Shown here piece after piece: positions 1 to 8,920 of a DNA stretch of 64,000 nucleotides. The notes below the pieces were generated by a model. That model had not been told where the DNA came from. It made no database searches and saw only the letters and a program-made list of their open reading frames with translations. The translations under genes were made by a program, and so were the position numbers. Numbering within the stretch: the first letter of the stretch is position 1; the number at the start of each line of letters is the position of its first letter. The stretch covers positions 1,095,596 through 1,159,595 of the forward strand of contig LT009757.1 in assembly GCA_900012615.1 (NCBI GenBank). The letters are read 5' to 3'. The DNA comes from Agrobacterium genomosp. 13 str. CFBP 6927. Its GTDB lineage: Bacteria; Pseudomonadota; Alphaproteobacteria; Rhizobiales; Rhizobiaceae.

Positions 1-1189
<1,189 letters not shown>

Positions 1190-1440
1190 CCCATTGAATA
1201 TGTTCATCAAGCAAAGCTTGATGACATCATCTTCTGTCCTCACGGGCCACAAGGCCCTGCGGACGGCGCGCCAAACGATTGGCGACGGACTAGCGTCCTG
1301 TATGGCTGCCAAACTCAACATCGAGCAAGGCAGGCAAACGGACCAGTCAAAGAAAGACGTGTAAATTAAAACGAAGCGCAAGCTTCCCAGCTTCTCGAAA
1401 CAACACGCATGTGAAAACATGTTCAATGTTGCGTTTTGCC

Positions 1441-1558
1441 GACCTGGTGGTTATCGCGGGGCGGCTGCACCCGTTCCCTTTCCGAACACGGCCGTGAAAC
1501 GCCCCAGCGCCAATGGTACTTCGTCTCAAGACGCGGGAGAGTAGGTCGCTGCCAGGTC
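1441..1558 (+). rRNA. rrf: 5S ribosomal RNA
   Basis: The roughly 118-nt sequence opens with gacctggtgg and closes with the complementary gccaggtc, which form helix I. It contains the conserved 5S segment 'ccgttccctttccgaacacg'. It lies about 250 nt after the 23S end, and a hairpin with a T-run follows at 1614-1634. Ends are accurate to a few bases. Confidence 0.95.
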
Positions 1559-1613
1559 TGCAAAACGCAACATTCTATCTTCTCTAAGCAAACTTCGGCC
1601 CAGCCGATACATA

Positions 1614-1634
1614 GGGCCGCTTACGCGGCCTTTT
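1614..1634 (+). terminator. Rho-independent terminator after 5S rRNA
   Basis: GGCCGC and GCGGCC pair around a TTAC loop and are followed directly by TTTT. It lies 56 nt downstream of 5S rRNA and before the initiator tRNA, so the tRNA depends on partial read-through or its own promoter. Confidence 0.7.
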
Positions 1635-1703
1635 GCAGTTTAAGACAAAGCTTTAAAAGCAATAAAACAGCGTACAAAAATCATGTGCGCCTCTTACAGG
1701 AGA

Positions 1704-1786
1704 TAAATTGCTCCGCAATTTACTCCGCCAGAAATCCGTCGTCGCTAAAGCAACGACGTAGTCGCGACATTCGGCTTCACCGAATG
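1704..1786 (+). repeat. Three consecutive short hairpins between 5S and tRNA-fMet
   Basis: Three inverted repeats follow one another: TAAATTG/CAATTTA (1704-1722, loop of 5), CGTCGTCGC/GCAACGACG (1737-1758, one mismatch, loop TAAA) and CATTCGG/CCGAATG (1768-1786, loop of 5). No coding potential is seen. They may be processing signals for the rRNA-tRNA transcript; this is inference. Confidence 0.5.
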
Positions 1787-1793
1787 CGCTGGA

Positions 1794-1872
<79 letters not shown>

Positions 1873-1898
1873 ATCTCATAAGACATTCAAGACTTATC

Positions 1899-1928
1899 AA
1901 AGGGCCCGAGGAAGCTCAGGGCCCTTTT
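1899..1928 (+). terminator. Rho-independent terminator of the rRNA/tRNA operon
   Basis: A 9-bp stem AAAGGGCCC/GGGCCCTTT with an 11-nt loop ends in TTTT, 28 nt after the tRNA 3' end. Position and form fit the final terminator of the rrn operon. Confidence 0.85.
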
Positions 1929-1973
1929 GGCGTTGTGCGGAAATTGTCATTCAAGCAGCCAATCCGGCCGGGC

Positions 1974-2120
<147 letters not shown>

Positions 2121-2231
2121 TTATGGGGGCGCGCATCGGACATACTCGCACTCGAACCACAAAGGCCACGGGCAAGACGATGCCAGAGACGCAGTGCTGG
2201 ATCGCGGCGCCATGCGAGAAGATTTTACCTC

Positions 2232-3140
2232 ATGAATACGCGATTTCTCGAGACTTTCCTCTGGGCTGCACGGCTGAACAGCTTTTCGGCAACTGCGGAA
2301 CGTTTGCACACCACCCAGGCATCCGTGTCTAACCGCATTGCCGCGCTGGAGAGAGAGCTTGGCGTTGTGCTGTTCACGCGTGATGTGCGCTGCGTCAACT
2401 TGACGCCTGCCGGTCGTCTGGCGTTGCAGCATGCCGAAAAGATCGTCAACCTGACCGGGGAGTTCCGGCAGATCGTCAGTAGCCGCGAGGCGCTGAGAGG
2501 CACAGTGCGCATCGGTGCTGCGGATACGATTGTATATGCGTGGTTACCACAGCTCATTCGCCGTATGAATGAACGATATCCCGGTGTCAGCCTTGATCTG
2601 ACCATCGACACCAGCCTGAAATTATCCCAGCGCATTCAGAACGGTGAGGTGGATGTCGGTTTCATCATGGGGCCGGTCTTGGCAGCGAATATCTATAATT
2701 CGCCGCTCTGTACATTCGAATCATGTTGGGTCGGCGCGATGGAACTGGCGTTGCCGGAAACGGGTGTCACACTCGAAGATATCGCGCATTTTCCGCTGCT
2801 TACCTTCTCGACAGGATCGCAGCCGCACCAGGCGCTGCGCGCGCTGCTCGATTCCCACGGGCTGTCTGACAGTCGCATCTATAATTCCAACTCCCTCTCG
2901 ATCATGACCCGCCTTGTGGCCGCCGCCGTTGGCGTGGGCGCGTTGCCGCGCGTGCTGGTGGACGGCATCATCAAATCAGGCGAAGCGCGTATTCTCGATA
3001 TCACGCCGTCGGTTCCGCCTCTGACCTTTCATACCGTTTATCAGGAGCGTGGCGACAACGCGCTTGCCCGCGCCATTGCCGACATGGCGACGGAAATCGT
3101 CAGTGAAACCACCACGCAATGGATGACGGCTGCCGCCTAA
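2232..3140 (+). CDS. LysR-family transcriptional regulator
   Basis: A 302-residue protein of normal LysR length. The N-terminal winged helix-turn-helix is clear: FLWAARLNSFSATAERLHTT followed by QASVSNRIAALERELGVVLF. A periplasmic-binding-like effector domain runs from about residue 90. It is transcribed toward, and ends 127 bp before, the amidase that opens the ABC/EutBC cluster. It is therefore the likely activator of that operon, sensing a substrate or intermediate (inference). An ATAAG-N5-CTTAT site of LysR type lies in the gap before the amidase gene. The effector is unknown. Confidence 0.9.
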   Translation: MNTRFLETFLWAARLNSFSATAERLHTTQASVSNRIAALERELGVVLFTRDVRCVNLTPAGRLALQHAEKIVNLTGEFRQIVSSREALRGTVRIGAADTIVYAWLPQLIRRMNERYPGVSLDLTIDTSLKLSQRIQNGEVDVGFIMGPVLAANIYNSPLCTFESCWVGAMELALPETGVTLEDIAHFPLLTFSTGSQPHQALRALLDSHGLSDSRIYNSNSLSIMTRLVAAAVGVGALPRVLVDGIIKSGEARILDITPSVPPLTFHTVYQERGDNALARAIADMATEIVSETTTQWMTAAA

Positions 3141-3171
3141 ATTTTATGCTGCAGTGCGGAATGATTAATCT

Positions 3172-3186
3172 ATAAGCTTACCTTAT
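3172..3186 (+). promoter_or_regulatory. Candidate LysR-type operator upstream of the amidase operon
   Basis: ATAAG-CTTAC-CTTAT is an interrupted palindrome of the T-N11-A form bound by LysR regulators. It lies 81 bp before the amidase start and 32 bp after the lysR stop. Assignment to this regulator is inference. Confidence 0.4.
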
Positions 3187-3266
3187 GGGGTTCGATAGAG
3201 TTTTTCCGTTTGTAATGGAAACAGTTCCCGTTCTTAATTCTCCTCGCAACATGAGAGGAGAGCAAC

Positions 3267-4070
3267 GTGAAAGTCTCACTTGTTCAAATGAATACCCAGA
3301 ATAACAAGGCAGAAAACCTCAAGGTTGCTGCCGATCTAATTGAGAAAGCAGTCAAGGCGGATAATCCTGACCTTGTTGTTCTTCCGGAATACTTCGCATT
3401 TCTTGGAGATAATCATCAGGAGATGCATGAAAGCGGGGAAGAATTCCCCGGCGGCGAAATCTACGCGCTGCTGTCGGGACTGGCGAAGAAGCACGCGATC
3501 ACGCTGCATGCCGGTTCCATCGTCGAGAAGGAAGGCAATCGCTTCTACAATTCGACACTCGTTTTTGGTCCGGACGGTAATCAGATCGCCCGCTACCGCA
3601 AAATTCATCTGTTCGACGTCGATACGCCGAACGGCATCAGCTATCGCGAATCCGATTCGGTCGCCCGTGGCGAAGATGTCGTGACCTACAAGGTGGGTGA
3701 CAAGACGGTTGGTTGTGGCATTTGCTACGATATTCGCTTCCCCGAACTGTTCCGCGCCCTGCGGGATAAAGGTGCAGACGTCATCGTTCTGCCAGCCGCC
3801 TTCACCCTGATGACAGGCAAGGACCATTGGGAAGTGCTGGCCCGCGCCCGCGCCGTCGAAACCCAGACCTACTTTCTGGCTGTCGGCCAGATCGGCACCC
3901 ATGCGGGTGGCAAGAAGGCCTGCTGGGGGCATTCCATGGTCATCGATCCGTGGGGCCACATCGTTGCGCAATGCTCTGACAGTGTTGGAACTGCCGGCGC
4001 TGCCCTCGATTTCGACTATTCGGCCAAGGTGCGCGCCAACGTGCCGGTGGCGAACCACCACGTTCTCTGA
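3267..4070 (+). CDS. Carbon-nitrogen hydrolase (nitrilase-superfamily amidase)
   Basis: 267 residues, typical of the branch that includes omega-amidase and deaminated-glutathione amidase. The catalytic triad is visible: E41 in LPEYF, K112 in YRKIHLFD and C153 in GCGICYDIRFPE. It is cytoplasmic with no signal peptide. The start is GTG, chosen because AGGAG lies 8 nt upstream. It hydrolyses an amide, releasing ammonia or an amine. Because it heads a run containing an ABC importer and ethanolamine ammonia-lyase, it may free an amino alcohol from an imported amide; that substrate is inference. Confidence 0.85.
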   Translation: MKVSLVQMNTQNNKAENLKVAADLIEKAVKADNPDLVVLPEYFAFLGDNHQEMHESGEEFPGGEIYALLSGLAKKHAITLHAGSIVEKEGNRFYNSTLVFGPDGNQIARYRKIHLFDVDTPNGISYRESDSVARGEDVVTYKVGDKTVGCGICYDIRFPELFRALRDKGADVIVLPAAFTLMTGKDHWEVLARARAVETQTYFLAVGQIGTHAGGKKACWGHSMVIDPWGHIVAQCSDSVGTAGAALDFDYSAKVRANVPVANHHVL

Positions 4071-4085
4071 TCGGAGAAAGACCCA

Positions 4086-4751
4086 ATGTTTATCGTCAAC
4101 CCAATGCCGGACCAGATCGACGCGGACATCATCGAGCTTCTTGAAAAGGTCGAAGTCGCAACGATCGGTCATGTGCTTCATTCCGGCTTCGTCGATCCTG
4201 AAATCCGGGCGGTTCTTCCGGGCAAGCGGGTGGCGGGCACCGCCGTCACGCTGCGTATTCCGAACGCGGATTCGACCATGCTCCACTATCTGACACAGCT
4301 CGTGCGTCCGGGCGATATCGTCCTGATCGACCGTTGCGGTGATACCCGCCACGCCTGCTGGGGTGGTGTCATCACCAATACCATGAAGATGGCCGGCGTT
4401 AAGGCCGGTGTCGTCGATGGCCCGGCGACCGACTTCTCGGAGTTCACCAAGGTCGACATGCCCATGTGGTGCCGCGGCCCGTCGCCCATCACCACCAAGA
4501 TCCTCGGGCTGGAAGGCGCGATCAATGTTCCGATCAGCGTCGGCGGCCAGATGATCAATCCGGGTGATGCGATCCTGTGCGATGAAAGCGGCGTTGTCGC
4601 CCTTCATCCGAGCCAGGCCCGCGCCATGGCGGAACGCGCCATCAGCATGCAGGAGGCCGAGATCGTGCTTCTGGAACGCCTGCGCAACGGCGAAAAGCTG
4701 CCGGATATTTCAGGTGCCAATAAATTCGTCCAGGCCAAGCTGAGCGCCTGA
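4086..4751 (+). CDS. RraA-like family protein (HMG/oxaloacetate aldolase fold)
   Basis: 221 residues of the RraA/4-hydroxy-4-methyl-2-oxoglutarate aldolase family, seen in 'TIGHVLHSGF', 'VRPGDIVLIDRCGD' and 'GVVDGPATD'. Family aldolases carry G-x20-R-D, where Arg binds substrate and Asp orders the metal. Here the register reads G94-x20-T115-D116, so the Arg is replaced by Thr. It may have shifted activity or a non-enzymatic role. It follows the amidase by 15 bp and precedes the solute-binding protein by 62 bp. Family assignment is sound; function is open. Confidence 0.75.
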   Translation: MFIVNPMPDQIDADIIELLEKVEVATIGHVLHSGFVDPEIRAVLPGKRVAGTAVTLRIPNADSTMLHYLTQLVRPGDIVLIDRCGDTRHACWGGVITNTMKMAGVKAGVVDGPATDFSEFTKVDMPMWCRGPSPITTKILGLEGAINVPISVGGQMINPGDAILCDESGVVALHPSQARAMAERAISMQEAEIVLLERLRNGEKLPDISGANKFVQAKLSA

Positions 4752-4813
4752 CACAATCTTACGGGTGGCGGACCCGTTCGCCACTCCCAATAACAATAGA
4801 GGAGAACAGGACA

Positions 4814-5854
4814 ATGAAGAAATCGATACTTCTGAGTGGGATTCTCATGCTTGGTGCGGCCGCCCTGCCGGCGCATGCCCAGCAGACCGTAACGTTCCTC
4901 GGCTATAGCGGCCTTTTCCAGGAGCGTTATACCAAGGCCGTCATCGAGCCTTTCATGGCCGCCAACCCTGACATCAAGGTCGAATATTTCCCGCAGCAGG
5001 GCTCCGCCGCCATGCTTGGTTCGCTGCGCGCCCAGAAAGCTGCTCCGCAATCGGATATCGCGCTGATGGATGTCTCCGTGGCCAAAACCGGCACGGATGA
5101 AGGTCTGTTCGACAAGATCGATGAAAGTATAACCAAGAATGTCGCCGACCTCTATCCCAATGCGCGTTTCGAAGGCGTGGCTGGCGTTGGCGTAACGTTC
5201 GACAATCTCGTACTCATTTACAATACCGACGCCATCAAGACGGCGCCTGACAGCTGGAATGCCCTGAAGGATAGCGCCCTCAAGGGCAAAGTCGCCATGC
5301 TGAGCGCCCCCGATATCGTCGGTATCGGCACGACCATCATCATGAATCACATGAATGGCGGCACCGACTTCATCAAGAATATCGATGCCGGCATCAATGC
5401 CATGGCTGAAGTTGCTCCAAACGTCCAGACCTGGGAGCCGAAGCCGGAAGTCTATCCGAATGTCGTCAACGGTCAGGTGTCGCTGGGCGTGGGCTGGAAT
5501 GCCCGCAGCCAGGTGAATGCCGATGGTTCCAAGGGCAAAATGAAGGTCGTCCTTCCGAAGGAAGGCACGATCCTCCAGATCAATACGCTCAATCTCGTCA
5601 AGGGTGGCCCGTCGTCAGAAGCCGCGCGAAAGTTCGTTGATTATGCGCTGAGCCAGGAAGCCCAGGCCGCCTTTACCGCCGCCATGTATTATGCGCCGAC
5701 CAACTCCAAATCCACGGTCGCTGCCGATGTGAGCGAGCGCACGGTCGTCAAGGCGATGGACAAGGTCATCCCCGTGGACTGGATTGGCCTCTCCAAGGTC
5801 CGCGACCAGATTACGCAGGACTGGCGCCGCAAGGTCATTCCGCTCAGCCGTTGA
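4814..5854 (+). CDS. ABC transporter periplasmic substrate-binding protein (PotD/iron type)
   Basis: 346 residues with a signal peptide of about 22 residues (KKSILLSGILMLGAAALPAHA, then QQ). The mature part is a class II periplasmic-binding fold resembling spermidine/putrescine (PotD) and ferric-iron binders, e.g. 'NLVLIYNTDAIKTAPDSW' and 'VAMLSAPDIVGIGTTI'. An AGAGGAG ribosome-binding site precedes the ATG. It delivers substrate to the permeases encoded downstream. Operon context (EutBC, GlpK-like kinase) suggests an amine or amino-alcohol ligand rather than iron; this is inference. Confidence 0.88.
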   Translation: MKKSILLSGILMLGAAALPAHAQQTVTFLGYSGLFQERYTKAVIEPFMAANPDIKVEYFPQQGSAAMLGSLRAQKAAPQSDIALMDVSVAKTGTDEGLFDKIDESITKNVADLYPNARFEGVAGVGVTFDNLVLIYNTDAIKTAPDSWNALKDSALKGKVAMLSAPDIVGIGTTIIMNHMNGGTDFIKNIDAGINAMAEVAPNVQTWEPKPEVYPNVVNGQVSLGVGWNARSQVNADGSKGKMKVVLPKEGTILQINTLNLVKGGPSSEAARKFVDYALSQEAQAAFTAAMYYAPTNSKSTVAADVSERTVVKAMDKVIPVDWIGLSKVRDQITQDWRRKVIPLSR

Positions 5855-5883
5855 GACTTTGCGCCGAGCGCAAAATGAAAGGA

Positions 5884-5913
5884 TTTCCGCAACCTCCACA
5901 GCGGTTGCGGAAA
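5884..5913 (+). repeat. Intercistronic stem-loop after the binding-protein gene
   Basis: A perfect 11-bp stem TTTCCGCAACC/GGTTGCGGAAA with an 8-nt loop begins 30 nt after the stop and has no T-run. Such stem-loops between a binding-protein gene and its transporter genes often protect the upstream message, raising binding-protein levels. Confidence 0.5.
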
Positions 5914-6033
5914 CGGCATATCAAACACCCACGGCTCATTTCTTCTGTCGGCGCTGGGGCGACGGAAGGGATGAACTGACGCGGCGATGCATTCCGAGCG
6001 GGCCGACTGGCCTGCTAAAAGGGAGGCGCCGTG

Positions 6034-6058
6034 AAAAAACGCCGCGAATTTCGCGGCG
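6034..6058 (-). terminator. Minus-strand intrinsic terminator, candidate end of an antisense sRNA
   Basis: On the minus strand CGCCGCGA/TCGCGGCG (8 bp, 3-nt loop) is followed by TTTTTT, a textbook intrinsic terminator. No minus-strand gene lies upstream of it; the opposite strand holds the ABC operon. It could end a short RNA starting near 6100-6200, antisense to the 5' end of the ATPase message. Confidence 0.5.
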
Positions 6059-6135
6059 CCTGCTTAGATCAAGGGACAGGGCATTTCCGCTCCCCTGCGG
6101 GCCGGACGTGTTCTGGAGAAAGGCAAGAAGCCATA

Positions 6136-7227
6136 ATGGGAACTTCAGATATCATGCAGCCAGGATTCCTCTCGATTCGTTCACTGACCAAGCGCTACGA
6201 GACCATCGTCGCCGTGGATAATCTCAATCTCGAGATTCCCAAGGGTGAGCTGGTTGCCTTCCTCGGACCTTCGGGCTGCGGCAAGTCGACGTCGTTGCGA
6301 ATGATTGCAGGCCTCTCTCCTGTCTCCTCGGGTTCGATCCTGATCGACGGCAAGGACGTGACGAAGCTTGCGCCCTACAAGCGGGACATTGGCCTCGTTT
6401 TCCAGAGCTACGCGCTCTTTCCCCATATGACGGTCCTCAAGAACGTCATGTTCGGTCTTGAAATGCGCAAGGTGCCGGCTGCCGAAGCGGAACGGCGTGC
6501 CCGTGAAGCCATTGCCATGGTCCGTCTGGAGGGGCGCGAAGACCGCCGCCCAGCCCAGCTTTCCGGGGGCCAGCAGCAGCGCGTCGCACTGGCGCGCGCC
6601 CTCGTGATCCAGCCCTCCATTCTTTTGTTCGACGAACCTCTTTCCAATCTCGATGCCAAGCTGCGTGACGAGATGCGCGCTGAAATCCGGCGCATCCAGA
6701 AACAGCTCGGCATCACATCCATTTTCGTCACGCATGATCAGGTCGAGGCGCTCAGCATGTGTGACAAGGTCGCCGTGCTCAACGGCGGTCGCCTGGAACA
6801 GCTCGGCACACCGCACGATCTCTATGAGCGCCCGGCAACCGCTTTCGTCGCCTCCTTTGTCGGTCGCACCAACAGGCTGGTCGGCAATGCGTCCGGCGAC
6901 CGCATCACGGTTGGTGATGCGGTGCTGCGTGCGCCCGGCGCGCATAGTGGCGAAATCGACCTGATGGTACGGCCGCATCGTATGGCCATGACGGTCGCCG
7001 GCGATGCCGCGCCCGATTTCGACGGGGCGCCGGTCAATCGCATCGCCGGCGAAGTCCGCGATGTCTATTATGCGGGTGACATCCTGCATTACGAGATTGC
7101 CGCCGGCGGGCAGACCCTGTCCGTGGAGCGTGCGACCTCGGGCGGTGAGACGCCGGTTTCGGCAGGTAGTACAGTCAGTCTTGTCTGGCGCGTGGAGGAT
7201 ACTCTGGTCTTCGGAGCGAACCGATGA
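6136..7227 (+). CDS. ABC transporter ATP-binding protein (PotA/FbpC type)
   Basis: 363 residues. Walker A GPSGCGKST is at 44-52, then a Q-loop (LVFQSYALFPHMT), the signature LSGGQQQR, Walker B ILLFDEPLSNLD and the H-loop VTHD. The C-terminal ~110 residues form a TOBE-type regulatory domain. The internal ATG is preferred because similarity begins at FLSIRSLTKRY; a longer in-frame extension would run across the stem-loops. It overlaps the first permease by ATGA. It energises import of the ligand of the upstream binding protein. Confidence 0.92.
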   Translation: MGTSDIMQPGFLSIRSLTKRYETIVAVDNLNLEIPKGELVAFLGPSGCGKSTSLRMIAGLSPVSSGSILIDGKDVTKLAPYKRDIGLVFQSYALFPHMTVLKNVMFGLEMRKVPAAEAERRAREAIAMVRLEGREDRRPAQLSGGQQQRVALARALVIQPSILLFDEPLSNLDAKLRDEMRAEIRRIQKQLGITSIFVTHDQVEALSMCDKVAVLNGGRLEQLGTPHDLYERPATAFVASFVGRTNRLVGNASGDRITVGDAVLRAPGAHSGEIDLMVRPHRMAMTVAGDAAPDFDGAPVNRIAGEVRDVYYAGDILHYEIAAGGQTLSVERATSGGETPVSAGSTVSLVWRVEDTLVFGANR

Positions 7228-8102
7228 CAGCGGCGGTCATGATCACGGCTCCCGGCGGCCGCACCTCTTCCATCGTTTTTCTCGCAACCCTTCTTCTTGG
7301 GCCGATCATTGCGGTCAACGGTCTGGCCTTCGTCATGCCCGTTTTCAATCTGCTTCTGCTTTCCTTCCGCGAAAGCCTCGGCGGCGGCGGTCTCGGGGAG
7401 GCGCACACGCTCGAAAACTGGTCGTCAACACTGACCGACGGTTTTTATATCGAACTGATCGGTCAGAGCATTCTCACCAGCCTTCTGATCACCGTCCTGA
7501 CGCTTGTCGCCTCCTATCCCATCGCGCTTTATCTTCACCGGGCACAGGGCCGCTGGAAGACGCTGCTGCTGGTGCTGGTCATTTCACCGCTGCTCACGTC
7601 GGCGGTGGTGCGCACCTATGGCTGGATCGCGATCCTTGCGGATGATGGGCTCATCAATAACATCCTCTTCGCGCTGGGCGCTGAAAGCGGCGTGCGTCTG
7701 CTGTTCAATAAGATCGGCGTCGTCATCGGGCTCACCGAAATCCTGATGCCCTACATGATCCTGGCGCTGCTTGCCGGTTTCGGCAGGCTTGATCCCCGTG
7801 TCGAGGAGGCCGCGGAAACGCTCGGCGCATCGCCCTGGAAAGTGTTCTGGCGGATCATCGTACCGCTCACCATGCCCGGTGTGGCGTTGGGCTGTCTGCT
7901 CTCCTTCGTTCTGGCGGTCAGCTCGTTCATCACACCCAAGCTGCTCGGCGGCGGCCGTGTCTTCCTTCTGGCAACGGAAATCTACGATCAGGCCATCGTG
8001 ACGCTCAACTGGCCTCTGGCCGCGACGCTTTCGATGATCATCCTCGTGATCTTCGGTGCCGCTCTGGTGCTCTATTCCCGGCTTCTGCGGGCCATTCTGT
8101 AA
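7224..8102 (+). CDS. ABC transporter permease (PotB type)
   Basis: 292 residues, six predicted membrane helices. The EAA loop reads EEAAETLGASPWKVFWRIIVPL, trimmed here to its core EEAAETLGASPWKVF. The start overlaps the ATPase stop (ATGA), so translation is coupled. It forms one half of the inner-membrane channel with the next gene product. Confidence 0.9.
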   Translation: MTAAVMITAPGGRTSSIVFLATLLLGPIIAVNGLAFVMPVFNLLLLSFRESLGGGGLGEAHTLENWSSTLTDGFYIELIGQSILTSLLITVLTLVASYPIALYLHRAQGRWKTLLLVLVISPLLTSAVVRTYGWIAILADDGLINNILFALGAESGVRLLFNKIGVVIGLTEILMPYMILALLAGFGRLDPRVEEAAETLGASPWKVFWRIIVPLTMPGVALGCLLSFVLAVSSFITPKLLGGGRVFLLATEIYDQAIVTLNWPLAATLSMIILVIFGAALVLYSRLLRAIL

Positions 8103-8114
8103 AGGAGATCGAAG

Positions 8115-8909
8115 ATGGAAGAACGTCCCGCTCCGCTGGCGCTGAAAATCGTCGCCTTCATCATGTTCCTTTTTCTGCTTGCGCCTGTCGTGCTCGTCGT
8201 GCCGATCTCGTTTTCGGCCGACAGCTACATGAGCTTCCCGCCTTCGGGCTGGAGCCTGCGCTGGTATGTCGATCTCATGCACAATTCCAAGATGATTGGC
8301 GCCCTGGGCACCAGCACACTTCTCGCGATCATCGTCACCGTGCTGTCCATGCTGATCGCACTGCCCGCCTCCTATGCCATCGTGCGGATGCGGGTGCTCG
8401 GCGCGGATGCATTGCTCGCCTTCTTTACAGCACCGCTGCTTCTGCCAACCATCGTTCTCGGCCTTGCGATCCTGATCGTCTTTGCCGGCGCGGGCCTGCT
8501 CGGCACCTTCACCGGTCTGGTGATCGCCCATCTTATCATCGTCTTGCCCTATGCGCTGCGTGTACTCACGACGTCGCTTGCGGGCCTGCCGTTGATCTTC
8601 GAGGAGGCCGCCTCCACGCTTGGGGCATCACCGCTCACGGTCTTTAGCCGGGTCACCATGCCGATGATTGCGCCCGGCATCGTCGCGACGGCAGCACTTT
8701 CCTTTCTCGTCTCGTTCGATGAAGCCGTGATTTCGCTGTTCCTCACCGGTCCGCGCATCACAACTCTTCCCGTCGCCATGTATCAGCATGTCGAAACCCA
8801 GGCCGATCCGCTTGTTGCCGCCATTTCCGTTCTTCTGATCGTGCTGACGCTTGCCGTTGTCCTGATCGTGGACCGCACGGTGGGCCTGACGAAGACCTTC
8901 GTGAAATAA
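8115..8909 (+). CDS. ABC transporter permease (PotC type)
   Basis: 264 residues with about six membrane helices and an EAA loop, EEAASTLGASPLTVFSRVTM. An AAAGGAG ribosome-binding site sits 10 nt before the ATG, and the gap to the preceding permease is 12 bp. It is the second channel subunit. eutB starts 11 bp after its stop, tying this importer to ethanolamine ammonia-lyase. Confidence 0.9.
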   Translation: MEERPAPLALKIVAFIMFLFLLAPVVLVVPISFSADSYMSFPPSGWSLRWYVDLMHNSKMIGALGTSTLLAIIVTVLSMLIALPASYAIVRMRVLGADALLAFFTAPLLLPTIVLGLAILIVFAGAGLLGTFTGLVIAHLIIVLPYALRVLTTSLAGLPLIFEEAASTLGASPLTVFSRVTMPMIAPGIVATAALSFLVSFDEAVISLFLTGPRITTLPVAMYQHVETQADPLVAAISVLLIVLTLAVVLIVDRTVGLTKTFVK

Positions 8910-8920
8910 GGGCTGGAAGA

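Noticed and set aside
3336-4607. 423-residue minus-strand ORF opposite the amidase and RraA-like genes
   Set aside because: Antisense shadow of two clear genes, caused by GC-rich third positions; its sequence is rich in Asp, His and Arg and matches nothing.
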